The position numbers were made by a program, and so were the translations under genes. The notes under the pieces are model-generated. The model did no database searches. It was not told where the DNA came from and was given only the letters and a program-made list of their open reading frames with translations. Shown in pieces: positions 1 to 7,875 of a stretch of 14,569 nucleotides of DNA (positions are counted from its first letter, which is position 1; every line of letters starts with the position of its first letter). Source of the stretch: CAZXPY01 sp964643435 (lineage in GTDB: Bacteria; Patescibacteriota; Microgenomatia; Woykebacterales; RBG-16-39-9b). Where the stretch lies: NCBI GenBank assembly GCA_964643435.1, contig CAZXPY010000011.1, forward strand, positions 1 to 14,569. Direction: 5' to 3'.

Positions 1-933
1 AAGGTTAAAATTAAAGGCAGGGTTAGTTCTTTAATTGATCTTGGAGCTGGTTTTCACCCGGATTTAACCGGGAGGGAAAATATTTACTTAAACGCTGCTT
101 TAATGGGCTTAACCCGTGGCGAAATTGATTCAAAAATTAAAGATATAATAACCTTTGCGGATATTGGTGAATTTATTGATTCACCAGTTCGGACTTATTC
201 TTCGGGTATGACCGTTCGTTTAGGATTTGCGGTGGCGATTCACCTTGATCCGGATATTTTGTTAATTGACGAAGTCTTAGCTGTCGGCGACGAAGAGTTT
301 CAGAGAAAATGTATTAAAAAAATAGAAAATCTCAAAGATTCTGGTGTAACAATAGTTTTTGTTTCCCACAATCTTAATCTTGTATCAAGTATTTGCAGCA
401 AAACCGGCCGGATAAACAGAGGGCGTTTAATGCCCGTTGGTAACACCAATCAAGTAATTAAAAAATATTTAAAAAATATAAGTTCCCTTCGGATTATTCC
501 AATTGGTATGCAAAAACGTTGGGGAAATGGAAAAGTGGTAATTGTTAAAGCTGAAACAATGGACCGTTCGGGATTAACCAGAAAAACATTCTCGGCGATG
601 GACAAGATTGCTATAAAAGTTGATATCAAATTTAAGGATAATATAAACAATCCGGTATTTGGAATAACAATTAAAGAATCTGAAAACAATAAAGTTTACG
701 CAACCAATACCTTATGGAAGAAAGTTACAACAGGATTTTTTAAAAAAGATGAAAATAAGGAAGTAATATTTGAATTGGATAATGTGTTTATGCCGGGCTC
801 TTATTTTGTTTCGCCCGCTGTAGCATCGCATGATTTAAAAGAATACTACGATTGGAGAGAAAATTACCTAAGCTTTTCTGTGGGAAACACGAATATACCT
901 AAAGACAGGCTAGATGGAAAAATTATTATATGA
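1..933 (+). CDS. wzt: ABC transporter ATPase, Wzt-type polysaccharide exporter subunit (5' partial)
   Basis: This is the nucleotide-binding subunit of an ABC exporter that moves lipid-linked surface polysaccharide across the membrane. The frame is open from the first base, so the start, Walker A and probably the Q-loop lie upstream; 310 residues are visible. Seen in order: an LGAGFHPDLTGREN segment typical of Wzt/TagH ATPases, the signature motif YSSGM (about residue 66), Walker B ILLIDEVLAVGD (about 86-97) and the switch histidine in VFVSHN. From about residue 170 a beta-rich tail resembles the Wzt C-terminal domain, which in known systems binds the modified end of the glycan. The stop overlaps the next gene as ATGA. 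The permease partner is not in the window and is probably upstream. Family assignment is firm; the exact substrate is unknown. Confidence 0.9.
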   Translation, partial: KVKIKGRVSSLIDLGAGFHPDLTGRENIYLNAALMGLTRGEIDSKIKDIITFADIGEFIDSPVRTYSSGMTVRLGFAVAIHLDPDILLIDEVLAVGDEEFQRKCIKKIENLKDSGVTIVFVSHNLNLVSSICSKTGRINRGRLMPVGNTNQVIKKYLKNISSLRIIPIGMQKRWGNGKVVIVKAETMDRSGLTRKTFSAMDKIAIKVDIKFKDNINNPVFGITIKESENNKVYATNTLWKKVTTGFFKKDENKEVIFELDNVFMPGSYFVSPAVASHDLKEYYDWRENYLSFSVGNTNIPKDRLDGKIII

Positions 934-1838
934 AAAAGATTAATCTTACCGGTGAGCGTATGGTTCCCGAAGAAAACAAAAACGAACTTATTTATTTCGA
1001 ACATATGGCAAGATATCATTTTGCAAAACAGTTTATTAAGGGAAAAAATGTTCTAGATGTGGCCTGCGGAACTGGTTACGGATCATATTTGATGATAAAC
1101 GCCGGAGCAGAAAAAGTCACCGGGTTAGATATAGACAGCAAAACAATAAACTACGCAAAGAAATTATATAAGGTTCCTGGATTGCACTTTCAAAAAGGAG
1201 ACGCCCACAAAATACCCTTCAAAGATAAAACATTTGACGTATTAGTTTCGTTTGAAACTATAGAACACCTTACAAATCCCGAATTATTCCTGTTAGAGTC
1301 AAAAAGGGTTCTAAAAGAAAATGGTATATTGGTCATCTCAACTCCGAATAAATACGAATACCCGAAAGGAAATAAATTTCATATAAAAGAATTTACACCC
1401 AATGAAATGGGAAATCTACTAAAAAAATTCTTTAGCGAAACAAAATTTTTCTATCAAGATACTGTTTTTTCGAACTACATTTTCGAAGAGAAAAGCCTTA
1501 AAACCGGAGGAAATGAATTTACAAAGATAGATTCTAAAGGCATAAAAATGTTTGATAAACCACCGGACAAAAATATTTACATGTTAGTAATTTGTAGTAA
1601 TATTCCAATAAAAAAAACAAAAAGCATAAATTTACTTTTTAACATGAAAGGCGAAAAGCATCTATCAAGAATTCTCGAAGAAAATAACTCTCTAAAAATT
1701 GAAGTAAAAAACTTAGATAAGGCAATAAAAGATCAAGACAAAGATTTGAAAAAACTATATGGCTCAAGAGGCTGGAAAATTATTTCCTTTTTACATAATT
1801 TGAGAACAAAAATTCCAACATTAAAAAATTTGAAATGA
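930..1838 (+). CDS. SAM-dependent class I methyltransferase with C-terminal coiled coil
   Basis: A 302-residue methyltransferase, probably modifying a sugar or glycan of the polysaccharide built by its neighbours. The N-terminus carries TGERMVPE, common in methyltransferases of saccharide clusters. Motif I is VLDVACGTGYG (residues 41-51), the acidic strand-2 end is GLDID, and SFETIEHL and LVISTPN fit later strands of the Rossmann fold. Residues of about 245-280 look like a charged coiled coil, and the end LYGSRGWKIISFLHNLR resembles a tail motif common on glycan-cluster glycosyltransferases and methyltransferases. It overlaps both neighbours by ATGA, so translation is probably coupled. Wzt C-terminal domains in some systems recognise a methylated terminus, so this enzyme may cap the chain; that role is inference. 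Confidence 0.85.
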   Translation: MKKINLTGERMVPEENKNELIYFEHMARYHFAKQFIKGKNVLDVACGTGYGSYLMINAGAEKVTGLDIDSKTINYAKKLYKVPGLHFQKGDAHKIPFKDKTFDVLVSFETIEHLTNPELFLLESKRVLKENGILVISTPNKYEYPKGNKFHIKEFTPNEMGNLLKKFFSETKFFYQDTVFSNYIFEEKSLKTGGNEFTKIDSKGIKMFDKPPDKNIYMLVICSNIPIKKTKSINLLFNMKGEKHLSRILEENNSLKIEVKNLDKAIKDQDKDLKKLYGSRGWKIISFLHNLRTKIPTLKNLK

Positions 1839-2965
1839 ATTTACCGTCTAAAAAAATTGATAGAAACCCAACCCTCTCAATCATAATTGTCAATTGGAAT
1901 GGAAGGAGATACTTAGAATCTTGTCTAGGTTCTCTAAAAGAATTGTTTTATCCAAAGAATAAAATAAAAATTATCCTTGTAGATAATGGTTCGACAGATG
2001 ATTCTATTACCTGGACTAACCAAAATTTTCCGAGCGTTCGTATATTACAAAATAAGACTAATCTGGGTTTTGCTAAAGCGAATAATATTGGAATAATCGA
2101 AGCACTGAAAGACCCAAATATAAAGTATCTAATCACTTTAAATAACGATACTGAGGTTGATAAAAATTGGTTAAAAAATCTAGTAAATTTCATGGAGAAA
2201 AATAAAACTGTAGGAATCGCGGTTGGTAAAATGTTACAGAACTATCATCGTGATATGATCGATTCTGCCGGTGATTTTTTTTCCCGCAATACATATAGAG
2301 TAGTTAACCGAGGTTCTAACGAAAAAGATATCGGACAATATAACTTGGCAATGGAGGTACTTAGTGCCTGCGCTGCGGCTTCAATATTTAGAAGAAAAAC
2401 TTTAGAAGAGGTTAGAGTCGATAACGAATTCTTTGATGAGGATTTTATCAGTTATATCGAAGATGTTGATTTGAATATTAGAGCTAGATTAAAAAACTGG
2501 ATGTGTTTTTACGTTCCTGACGCAATAGTTTACCATGTGGGATCAGGTACTTCTTCAAAAGTCTCTAAAGGTTATAAGGAGTACCTATCTAGAAGAAACA
2601 GAATTCTATTTGCAATAAAAAATTTCCCCGCTAGATACGCCTTTATTCTGATTTTGCGCTATATTATCCCAACCTATAAAGGTCTGGTTTTTTACTTAAT
2701 AAAAAGAATAGAATCTAGGCCAAAAAAAAGTTTAACACATTATCTGGGAAAAACACCTTTGTACTTTAGACAAACGGTTAGTTACTTATCCTCAAATAGT
2801 GATCTCTCCATAATTGAGGTTTTTCTGATTCAAATTAGTGCTTTATATGGCGCGTTAAAACTACTACCCAGAATACTAAGAAAAAGGACAGTAATTCAAA
2901 AAGGCAGAAAAATAAAAAAGGCCAAAATAAAAAGTTGGTTTGATAAACTTGCAATTTCGCAATAG
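1835..2965 (+). CDS. Glycosyltransferase family 2 (rhamnosyltransferase-like)
   Basis: A 376-residue GT-A fold glycosyltransferase of family 2, expected on the cytoplasmic side of the membrane and adding a sugar to a lipid-linked glycan. Visible motifs are SIIIVNWNG at the N-terminus, VDNGSTDDS for nucleotide binding, NNDTEVD as the metal-binding DXD-equivalent, and YIEDVDLNIRARLKNW, where ED is the likely catalytic-base region. The order matches WbbL/RfbF-type rhamnosyltransferases, but the sugar cannot be read from the sequence. A C-terminal extension (about residues 265-376) has two hydrophobic stretches and a very lysine/arginine-rich end, suggesting peripheral membrane attachment. The start overlaps the previous stop (ATGA), and the next gene starts three bases after its stop. 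Confidence 0.88.
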   Translation: MNLPSKKIDRNPTLSIIIVNWNGRRYLESCLGSLKELFYPKNKIKIILVDNGSTDDSITWTNQNFPSVRILQNKTNLGFAKANNIGIIEALKDPNIKYLITLNNDTEVDKNWLKNLVNFMEKNKTVGIAVGKMLQNYHRDMIDSAGDFFSRNTYRVVNRGSNEKDIGQYNLAMEVLSACAAASIFRRKTLEEVRVDNEFFDEDFISYIEDVDLNIRARLKNWMCFYVPDAIVYHVGSGTSSKVSKGYKEYLSRRNRILFAIKNFPARYAFILILRYIIPTYKGLVFYLIKRIESRPKKSLTHYLGKTPLYFRQTVSYLSSNSDLSIIEVFLIQISALYGALKLLPRILRKRTVIQKGRKIKKAKIKSWFDKLAISQ

Positions 2966-2968
2966 TAA

Positions 2969-3865
2969 ATGGATATAACCTCAATTTTAGTCATTGCTTT
3001 TAATTCCCAAAATACAATTGAGGACTGTCTCTCCTCGATTTTAAATTCACAAGCTAAATTTGAAATAATAGTTATTGATAATGCTTCAAAAGACGAAACC
3101 TGTAAAATTATAGAAACTAAATTTTCACAAGTGAAGCTTGTAAGAAACAGTCAGAATATTGGCTTTGCAGCAGCAGCGAATCAAGGCGCAAAAGCCGCAC
3201 ATGGACAATACCTACTATTTTTAAACCCGGATACTACTGTTAAAAGTGGGTCAATCGCAAAGATGATTGATTTTTTAAAAAGTAAAAAAGACGCTGCGGC
3301 GGTAGGTTGCAAAGTTTTAAACCTTGACGGAACACTCCAACCATCTTGCGGCAAATTCCCAACAATTTTAAGAATTCTTTTTGATAGAGTAAAGTTTTTA
3401 AATGTAAATAATGGAATACAAATCAGAAACCAAAATTTTTATAAAATAACTCAAACGGTAGATTGGGTAAGTGCTAGTGCTATTCTTGTAAAAAAGAGCG
3501 TTTTCGCTTCTTTAGGGGGCTTTAATGAAAATATTTTTATGTATGGGGAGGACATTGATTTATGCTTTAGAGCCCAAAAAGCTGGGTATATGAACTATTT
3601 GTTCCCAAACTTACAAATAATCCATTACGATACTGGCAAAAATAACCCTTTAAGAAGGCCTCACAAGTATTTTTCGATGCGTAAGGGGTTTCTTATTTTT
3701 TTTAAAGAATACCGCCCAACTTTAAGTTATCTTATGCTACATTTACTAATTAAATTAGAAGCTTTGTTTTTTTTACTGTTTTTACCCCTTAGAAAATATA
3801 AATATTCAAAAGAAAAATACTTGTGGAAGAAGTATTTAATCGAATCATTGAATATTACAGTATGA
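2969..3865 (+). CDS. Glycosyltransferase family 2
   Basis: A 298-residue family-2 glycosyltransferase, shorter than the preceding one. Motifs seen: ILVIAFNSQNT, VIDNASKDET, LFLNPDTTV (DXD-equivalent NPD), a mid-protein VDWVSASAILVKKSVF segment, and FMYGEDIDLCFRAQKAGY with the catalytic ED. This layout is that of WbbL-like enzymes that extend O-antigen or capsule chains. A hydrophobic stretch near residues 250-275 followed by a basic end would hold it at the membrane. Its TGA stop overlaps the ATG of the next gene. Acceptor and donor sugar are unknown. Confidence 0.87.
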   Translation: MDITSILVIAFNSQNTIEDCLSSILNSQAKFEIIVIDNASKDETCKIIETKFSQVKLVRNSQNIGFAAAANQGAKAAHGQYLLFLNPDTTVKSGSIAKMIDFLKSKKDAAAVGCKVLNLDGTLQPSCGKFPTILRILFDRVKFLNVNNGIQIRNQNFYKITQTVDWVSASAILVKKSVFASLGGFNENIFMYGEDIDLCFRAQKAGYMNYLFPNLQIIHYDTGKNNPLRRPHKYFSMRKGFLIFFKEYRPTLSYLMLHLLIKLEALFFLLFLPLRKYKYSKEKYLWKKYLIESLNITV

Positions 3866-4644
3866 TCGAAGTCTCAATTATTATTCTAACTAGAAATCGA
3901 AAATTATTACTTCAGGATTGTTTAAACTCGTTAATAAACAATCTTAAAAACCTCTCTTACGAAATTATCGTCGTTGATAACGCCTCGACCGATGGCTCGG
4001 CACAAGTTGCTAAGAGTTTTGCTAAGGTTACTTTAATTCAAAATAAAAAAAATTTAGGAGTGGCGAAAGGAAGAAATCTAGGAGTTTCTAAAGCGAGAGG
4101 TGAATTTATAGTTTTTCTTGATGATGACACTTTTATAAAGAAACCTGTTTTTCCCAAAATTATTAATTTTATGGAGAAAAACAAAGACGTGGGAATTGTT
4201 GGGCCAAAATTATTATATCCGAGCGGTAAAATTCAAGAATCTGTACGTAGTTTTCCTACCCTACTTTCAATCCTGTGGCGGGGCACTTTTTTACATAAAA
4301 TATTTCCTAGTACTTCTTTTTACAAAAATTATATTTTAAAGGATTTTAATCACCGAGAAATAAAAGAGGTTGATTGGGTATTAGGAGCTTGTCAAGTTAT
4401 CCGCAAAGAGGTTTTTGAAGAACTTGGTCTTCTTGATGAAAAATTCTTCTTTGGTTATGAAGATATTGATTTTTGTTACCGAGCTAAAAAGGCCGGCTGG
4501 AAAACTATTTACTGGCCTTATTCTCAAGTTTACCACTACTATTCGCGAAGAAGTGCCGGAAGTTTATTAAATAAACTTAAACTTGAACACATAAAAAGTA
4601 TTCTTTGGTATTTCTACAAAAATAATATTATAAAAGACTTATAA
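3862..4644 (+). CDS. Glycosyltransferase family 2
   Basis: A third tandem family-2 glycosyltransferase, about 260 residues from the chosen start. The frame also opens with GTG at 3823, but the ATG at 3862 is preferred: it makes an ATGA overlap with the upstream stop, as elsewhere in this operon, and the protein then begins MIEVSIIILTRNR exactly where the family usually begins. Motifs: VVDNASTDGS, FLDDDTFI as the DXD, VDWVLGACQVIRKEVF, and FGYEDIDFCYRAKKAGW with the catalytic ED, then YHYYSRRSAGS. It lacks the long C-terminal extension of the first glycosyltransferase. The donor sugar cannot be told; it presumably adds a different residue of the repeat unit from its two neighbours. Confidence 0.87.
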   Translation: MIEVSIIILTRNRKLLLQDCLNSLINNLKNLSYEIIVVDNASTDGSAQVAKSFAKVTLIQNKKNLGVAKGRNLGVSKARGEFIVFLDDDTFIKKPVFPKIINFMEKNKDVGIVGPKLLYPSGKIQESVRSFPTLLSILWRGTFLHKIFPSTSFYKNYILKDFNHREIKEVDWVLGACQVIRKEVFEELGLLDEKFFFGYEDIDFCYRAKKAGWKTIYWPYSQVYHYYSRRSAGSLLNKLKLEHIKSILWYFYKNNIIKDL

Positions 4645-4651
4645 TAAGACC

Positions 4652-5992
4652 GTGGTTTACTTAGTTTTGGTTTCTGATATTTTAAATACCCTCTTAGCTT
4701 TTGGGGCGGCTTATTTTTTGCGAAATAAAGGCTTTCTTCGTATCTTTCTAGACAGCGTTCAACCAATCCAAGTTTATTTTCAAGCCCTACCAGCGGCAAT
4801 TTTATTTTTATTATTAGTTTTTTATGTTTTCGGCTTGTATGAACCCAAAAACCGAATTACAAAAATTTCGGAAACTTTTACCGTCTCTAAAGCACTTACT
4901 TTTTGGATTCTTCTAATTATGGCTGGTTCCTACCTTTATAAGTACGATTATTCGCGAATAGTGGTTATCCTTTTTTGGGGTTTTTCCCTGATTTTAGTAA
5001 TTTTTGGCCGGTTTTTAGTTCACAGACTACAAGGAGAATTTTACAAAAAAGGTATCGGCATTATTAAAATTTTAATTGTTGGCACTGGAATACAAGCAAG
5101 AGAAGTGGCGGCAAGATTGGAAAATTACCAATCAGTTGGCTACCGGCTTATTGGTTTTTTAGGGAAGAACCCTTCCCTAAAACCCTTTTTGGGAAAGACC
5201 CTTGACCTTCAAAAAATAATTACCAAAGAAGGGGTTGACGAGGTTTATTTTGCCGACCCAACTCTTAAACATAAGGAAATTTTAAATCTAGTTTCAAGTG
5301 TAAAGGGCACAAGAGTCCGTTTTAAAGTCTTAGCCTCGATTTTTGATTTAATTTCCGGGACAACTTCAGTTTCTGATTTGGAAAGTATCCCCTCTCTAGA
5401 CTTAAGCAAATTAAAACCTAATTTTTGGAACGGCCTCTTCAAACGAAGTTTTGATCTAATCTTTGGTTCAGCAGCCTTTATAATCACTCTTCCCCTTGTG
5501 ATTCTTATTGCGGGGGTTATTAAACTAACTTCAAGAGGTCCGGTAATTTTTAAACAGAGAAGAGTGGGTTACAAAGGCCGGAATTTTTATATGTATAAAT
5601 TTAGAACGATGTATCCCGAAACTCCAAGATTTGCAAAACCGCCGCGCAATAGTGAAGACCCAAGAATCACCCCAATTGGAAAGTGGCTTCGAAAAACTAG
5701 TCTTGATGAACTTCCTCAACTAATTAATGTAATTGCCGGTGAAATGAGCTTAGTCGGACCAAGACCGGAAATGCCGCAAATTGTCAAAAAATACACTGCT
5801 TGGCAGAAGAAACGTTTGGAAGTAAAACCAGGACTAACCGGGCTCTGGCAAATATTGGGGAGAAAGGATTTACCCCTTTCCGAAAACTTAGAATATGATT
5901 TTTATTATATTAATAACCAATCTTTTTTACTTGACTTAATAATAATTTTAAAAACAATTCCCAAAGTCCTTTTTGGAAAAGGCGCTTATTAA
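4652..5992 (+). CDS. Polyprenyl-phosphate glycosylphosphotransferase (initiating sugar transferase)
   Basis: A 446-residue membrane enzyme of the WbaP/WcaJ type, which transfers a sugar-1-phosphate from a nucleotide sugar to undecaprenyl phosphate and so starts polysaccharide synthesis. The N-terminal third has about four membrane segments (first at residues 2-20). A nucleotide-binding-like middle domain follows (IIKILIVGTGIQAREVAARL). The catalytic C-terminal domain starts with a re-entrant helix (KRSFDLIFGSAAFIITLPLV), then YKFRTM, DPRITPIGKWLRK, the SLDELPQ acid pair, SLVGPRP, and PGLTGLWQ. GTG at 4652 is the only start after the in-frame stop at 4631; the first codons already lie in the first membrane helix, so the N-terminus is slightly short for the family. 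It is the last gene of the + strand operon and converges on a tRNA gene. Confidence 0.93.
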   Translation: MVYLVLVSDILNTLLAFGAAYFLRNKGFLRIFLDSVQPIQVYFQALPAAILFLLLVFYVFGLYEPKNRITKISETFTVSKALTFWILLIMAGSYLYKYDYSRIVVILFWGFSLILVIFGRFLVHRLQGEFYKKGIGIIKILIVGTGIQAREVAARLENYQSVGYRLIGFLGKNPSLKPFLGKTLDLQKIITKEGVDEVYFADPTLKHKEILNLVSSVKGTRVRFKVLASIFDLISGTTSVSDLESIPSLDLSKLKPNFWNGLFKRSFDLIFGSAAFIITLPLVILIAGVIKLTSRGPVIFKQRRVGYKGRNFYMYKFRTMYPETPRFAKPPRNSEDPRITPIGKWLRKTSLDELPQLINVIAGEMSLVGPRPEMPQIVKKYTAWQKKRLEVKPGLTGLWQILGRKDLPLSENLEYDFYYINNQSFLLDLIIILKTIPKVLFGKGAY

Positions 5993-5996
5993 TGTT

Positions 5997-6071
5997 TGGT
6001 GGGCCCGGTAGGGATCGAACCTACGACATCGATCTTATAAGGATCGCGCTCTACCACTGAGCTACAGGCCC
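5997..6071 (-). tRNA. tRNA-Ile, anticodon UAU, CCA encoded
   Basis: Read on the minus strand this folds into a full cloverleaf: a 7-bp acceptor stem with one G-U pair, D stem GCTC/GAGC, anticodon stem CGATC/GATCG, a 5-base variable loop, and T stem GTAGG/CCTAC with T loop TTCGATC. The anticodon loop is CTTATAA, so the anticodon is UAU, reading AUA isoleucine codons. A37, A38, discriminator A73, C4-G69 and U12-A23 agree with known isoleucine identity elements. CCA is encoded. Most bacteria read AUA with a CAU tRNA whose C34 is changed to lysidine by TilS, so a genomic UAU tRNA-Ile is uncommon. Confidence 0.95.
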
Positions 6072-6083
6072 AAACACATTAGA

Positions 6084-6111
6084 ATTTTACCACAGGTAAC
6101 TTAATCAGCAA
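6084..6111 (-). promoter_or_regulatory. Promoter of the tRNA-Ile gene
   Basis: On the minus strand, TTGCTG (6111-6106) and TAAAAT (6089-6084) are 16 bases apart, and the -10 is preceded by TGG, an extended -10. Predicted transcription would start near 6077, a few bases before the mature tRNA 5' end. The -35 lies inside the end of the CvpA/CAP gene, so the tRNA may be both read through and separately transcribed. Confidence 0.6.
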
Positions 6112-7081
6112 AGTTTTGAGTAAACATTTCGCCGTATAATCCCCCATCAATTACGCCGATACCGACCCTGCCAAATTCAGGCCGCAGAATATTTTCGCGG
6201 TGCCCCTTGGAATTCATCAACCCCTGGTGAGCAATCTCAACTGTTGGTGCGTAAGCTAAGTTTTCACCAGCTACCAGAAAAGAAACACCACCTTTTTCCA
6301 TCCGATCAAAAGGAGATAAACCTTCTGGGGTATAATGAGAGAAATAACGGCGTTGAAACATATCCAAGGAATGACTTCTGGCCACTTTGACAATTGTGGG
6401 ATCAATTTTTAAAGGTTTTGCCCCGACTTTTGCCCGCTCGTTATTTAATAATTCTAGCATCTTACCTTCGGAAACTTCATCTATTTTAAACTCAATTTTT
6501 TCCGGAAAAGTCAACTCTATTTTTTCCGTCGAGTCTGGGTTGGGGGTTATTAAGTAAAATAAGTTTTGAGTAGGCAACTTTTTAGCAATTTTTTCGATTG
6601 TCGGTTCAATCCTAGAAGCTCTCGGTAAAATATTTTGTCCCCACCAAGACTTAACGATTAAATCTTTAATCTCACTTTTAAAAGGTAAAATTACCGGGAT
6701 TAAAAGTAAAAGAGTTATTAATAATAATCCGAAGACTAGGGAAGGGATCGCTCCCAAAAATTTATCCAAAAAATAAATAAATTTAATTCTGTTGAGGTAA
6801 GAAAAGATCGCGTCGTAAAAAAAAGCTACTAATAGACCTCCTAAAGTCTGAAGAAGAATTAATAAAATAAAAAAAGCGGCCACCGCCGCTAAATTTTCTC
6901 CAAGACTAAATTTTTTGGTTAAAATATTAGCAAAGCTTGGGTAAAATATTATGGTATATAAAAAGGCTAAAATCCCCACGGCTAGATTTAGTAATCCTGA
7001 AATCAAACCACTTTCTACTCCTTGCCAAATAAAATAAATTGCCGCTATTAAAATTAAAAAATCAACTACATTAAAATTCAT
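6101..7081 (-). CDS. CvpA-like membrane domain fused to a CAP/SCP domain
   Basis: A 326-residue two-part protein. The first ~150 residues are a CvpA-like integral membrane domain: NVVDFLILIAAIYFIWQG and three further hydrophobic segments (about 27-50, 63-90, 108-131), with the glycine-rich turns typical of that family. After a linker rich in acidic residues and prolines, residues of about 208-326 form a CAP (SCP/PR-1, YkwD-like) domain: LLNNERAKVGAKPL, ARSHS, YFSHYTPEG, GENLAY, a shortened NSKGHRENIL, and GVGVIDGG-like GIGVIDGG. The conserved CAP His and Glu residues are all present. The CAP part should face the outside of the cell. CvpA proteins are linked to colicin V production and envelope stability, and CAP domains to secreted or envelope roles; the function of the fusion is unknown. 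No clear Shine-Dalgarno lies before the ATG. Confidence 0.85.
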   Translation of the reverse strand: MNFNVVDFLILIAAIYFIWQGVESGLISGLLNLAVGILAFLYTIIFYPSFANILTKKFSLGENLAAVAAFFILLILLQTLGGLLVAFFYDAIFSYLNRIKFIYFLDKFLGAIPSLVFGLLLITLLLLIPVILPFKSEIKDLIVKSWWGQNILPRASRIEPTIEKIAKKLPTQNLFYLITPNPDSTEKIELTFPEKIEFKIDEVSEGKMLELLNNERAKVGAKPLKIDPTIVKVARSHSLDMFQRRYFSHYTPEGLSPFDRMEKGGVSFLVAGENLAYAPTVEIAHQGLMNSKGHRENILRPEFGRVGIGVIDGGLYGEMFTQNFAD

Positions 7082-7146
7082 ACTAATAAGACGCTACTAA
7101 AATTAATAAATGAATATCTTTTATGTTCATTATTTTGGGTTTGACA

Positions 7147-7467
7147 TTAGAAAACAGGTAAATTTAGTTCTAAACGAGCTTCTTCGCTCATTCTAGAGGG
7201 GTCCCAAGGAGGGGTAAAGGTAAATTGAAAATCAACTTTGCTTATCAGGGGTAATTCCTTTAGCTTATCCTCCACTAGCTTTTCGACTAAATTTCCTAAA
7301 GGACAGCCTGGATAAGTAAGCGTCATAACAACTTTTACTTTGTTTTTTTGGACTTTTATTTCGTAAACCAAACCTAAATCAACAATATTATAGTTTAATT
7401 CTGGGTCGAGAACTTCTCGCAGTTTGGTGAGTATTTCTTCTTTCTTTACTTGATGTATTTTTTGCAT
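7147..7467 (-). CDS. SufT/MIP18-type Fe-S assembly factor (DUF59)
   Basis: A 106-residue single-domain protein of the MIP18/PaaD/SufT family, which helps Fe-S cluster maturation and carriage to target proteins. Seen: VLDPELNYNIVDLGLVYEI near the N-terminus, the signature TYPGCPLG with the conserved cysteine at residue 55, and a C-terminal WDPSRMSEEAR typical of family members. Its ATG lies inside the end of the response-regulator gene (22-base overlap in another frame), so the two are probably translated together. In many bacteria sufT is inside the suf operon; here it is separated from sufU by about 3.1 kb and by the RR promoter, but on the same strand. It is likely to act in the cytoplasm with SufB/SufD or as a carrier. 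The family call is firm; the client proteins are unknown. Confidence 0.88.
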   Translation of the reverse strand: MQKIHQVKKEEILTKLREVLDPELNYNIVDLGLVYEIKVQKNKVKVVMTLTYPGCPLGNLVEKLVEDKLKELPLISKVDFQFTFTPPWDPSRMSEEARLELNLPVF

Positions 7468-7820
7468 TCTTCAACAACTTGATAAGGAGAATAAGAGACC
7501 TTTAAGAAGTAGCCATCCGCACCGTATTTAAAACCATCTTTAATCACTGATTCGTCGCCAATGTTAGTTAAAAGAAGAACGGGAATAGATTTTGTTAGAT
7601 TATTATTTTTCAGGGATTTAAGCACGTCAAGACCGCTCATTTTTGGCAACATAATATCAAGCAAAATTATGTTGGGATGCCACTCCGCGGCCTTTAGCAG
7701 ACCTTCTTGACCATCAACCGCAGTTTCGGCACTAAAACCTTGGTCGCTGAAGGCTTTATAATAAATCTGACGGATCGATTCTTCATCATCAATTATTAAA
7801 ATTTTTTTGGGGTTTTCCAT
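7446..7820 (-). CDS. Stand-alone response-regulator receiver (CheY-like)
   Basis: A 124-residue phospho-receiver domain with no output domain. The acidic pocket is D11/D12 (IIDDEES), the phospho-acceptor aspartate is D55 (IILLDIMLP), the switch threonine is T85 (LLLTNIG) and the conserved lysine is K107 (YFLKVSY). All catalytic residues are intact, so it should be phosphorylated by a histidine kinase, none of which is present here. It could act by protein-protein contact, as CheY or Spo0F do. It shares a 22-base overlap with the downstream SufT-like gene, and a likely promoter lies just upstream, so it opens a small transcription unit with the SufT-like and possibly the CvpA/CAP gene. The partner and output are unknown. 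Confidence 0.9.
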   Translation of the reverse strand: MENPKKILIIDDEESIRQIYYKAFSDQGFSAETAVDGQEGLLKAAEWHPNIILLDIMLPKMSGLDVLKSLKNNNLTKSIPVLLLTNIGDESVIKDGFKYGADGYFLKVSYSPYQVVEECKKYIK

Positions 7821-7835
7821 ACGCTCTTTAAGTTT

Positions 7836-7865
7836 ATCCTACTGCCAATTAAACTTGATTGTCAA
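7836..7865 (-). promoter_or_regulatory. Promoter of the response-regulator unit
   Basis: A perfect -35, TTGACA (7865-7860), an 18-base spacer and a -10 of TAGGAT (7841-7836) lie before the receiver gene, giving a start near 7829. A 7-bp inverted repeat, AAGTTTA at 7856-7850 and TAAACTT at 7836-7830 on the minus strand, brackets the spacer and -10 and may be an operator. The promoter begins within 11 bases of the ZIP gene's stop, with no good terminator between, so read-through from the metal operon is also possible. Confidence 0.6.
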
Positions 7866-7875
7866 CTTAAAGTGA

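Noticed and set aside
3823..3861. GTG start extending the third glycosyltransferase by 13 residues
   Set aside because: It would overlap the upstream gene by 43 bases and adds residues before the usual family N-terminus; the ATG at 3862 gives the ATGA overlap used throughout the operon.
7082..7146. AT-rich inverted repeat (AATGAA/TTCATT) after the SufT-like gene as a terminator
   Set aside because: The stem is short and made almost wholly of A-T pairs, with no clear T-run at the right place; too weak to call.
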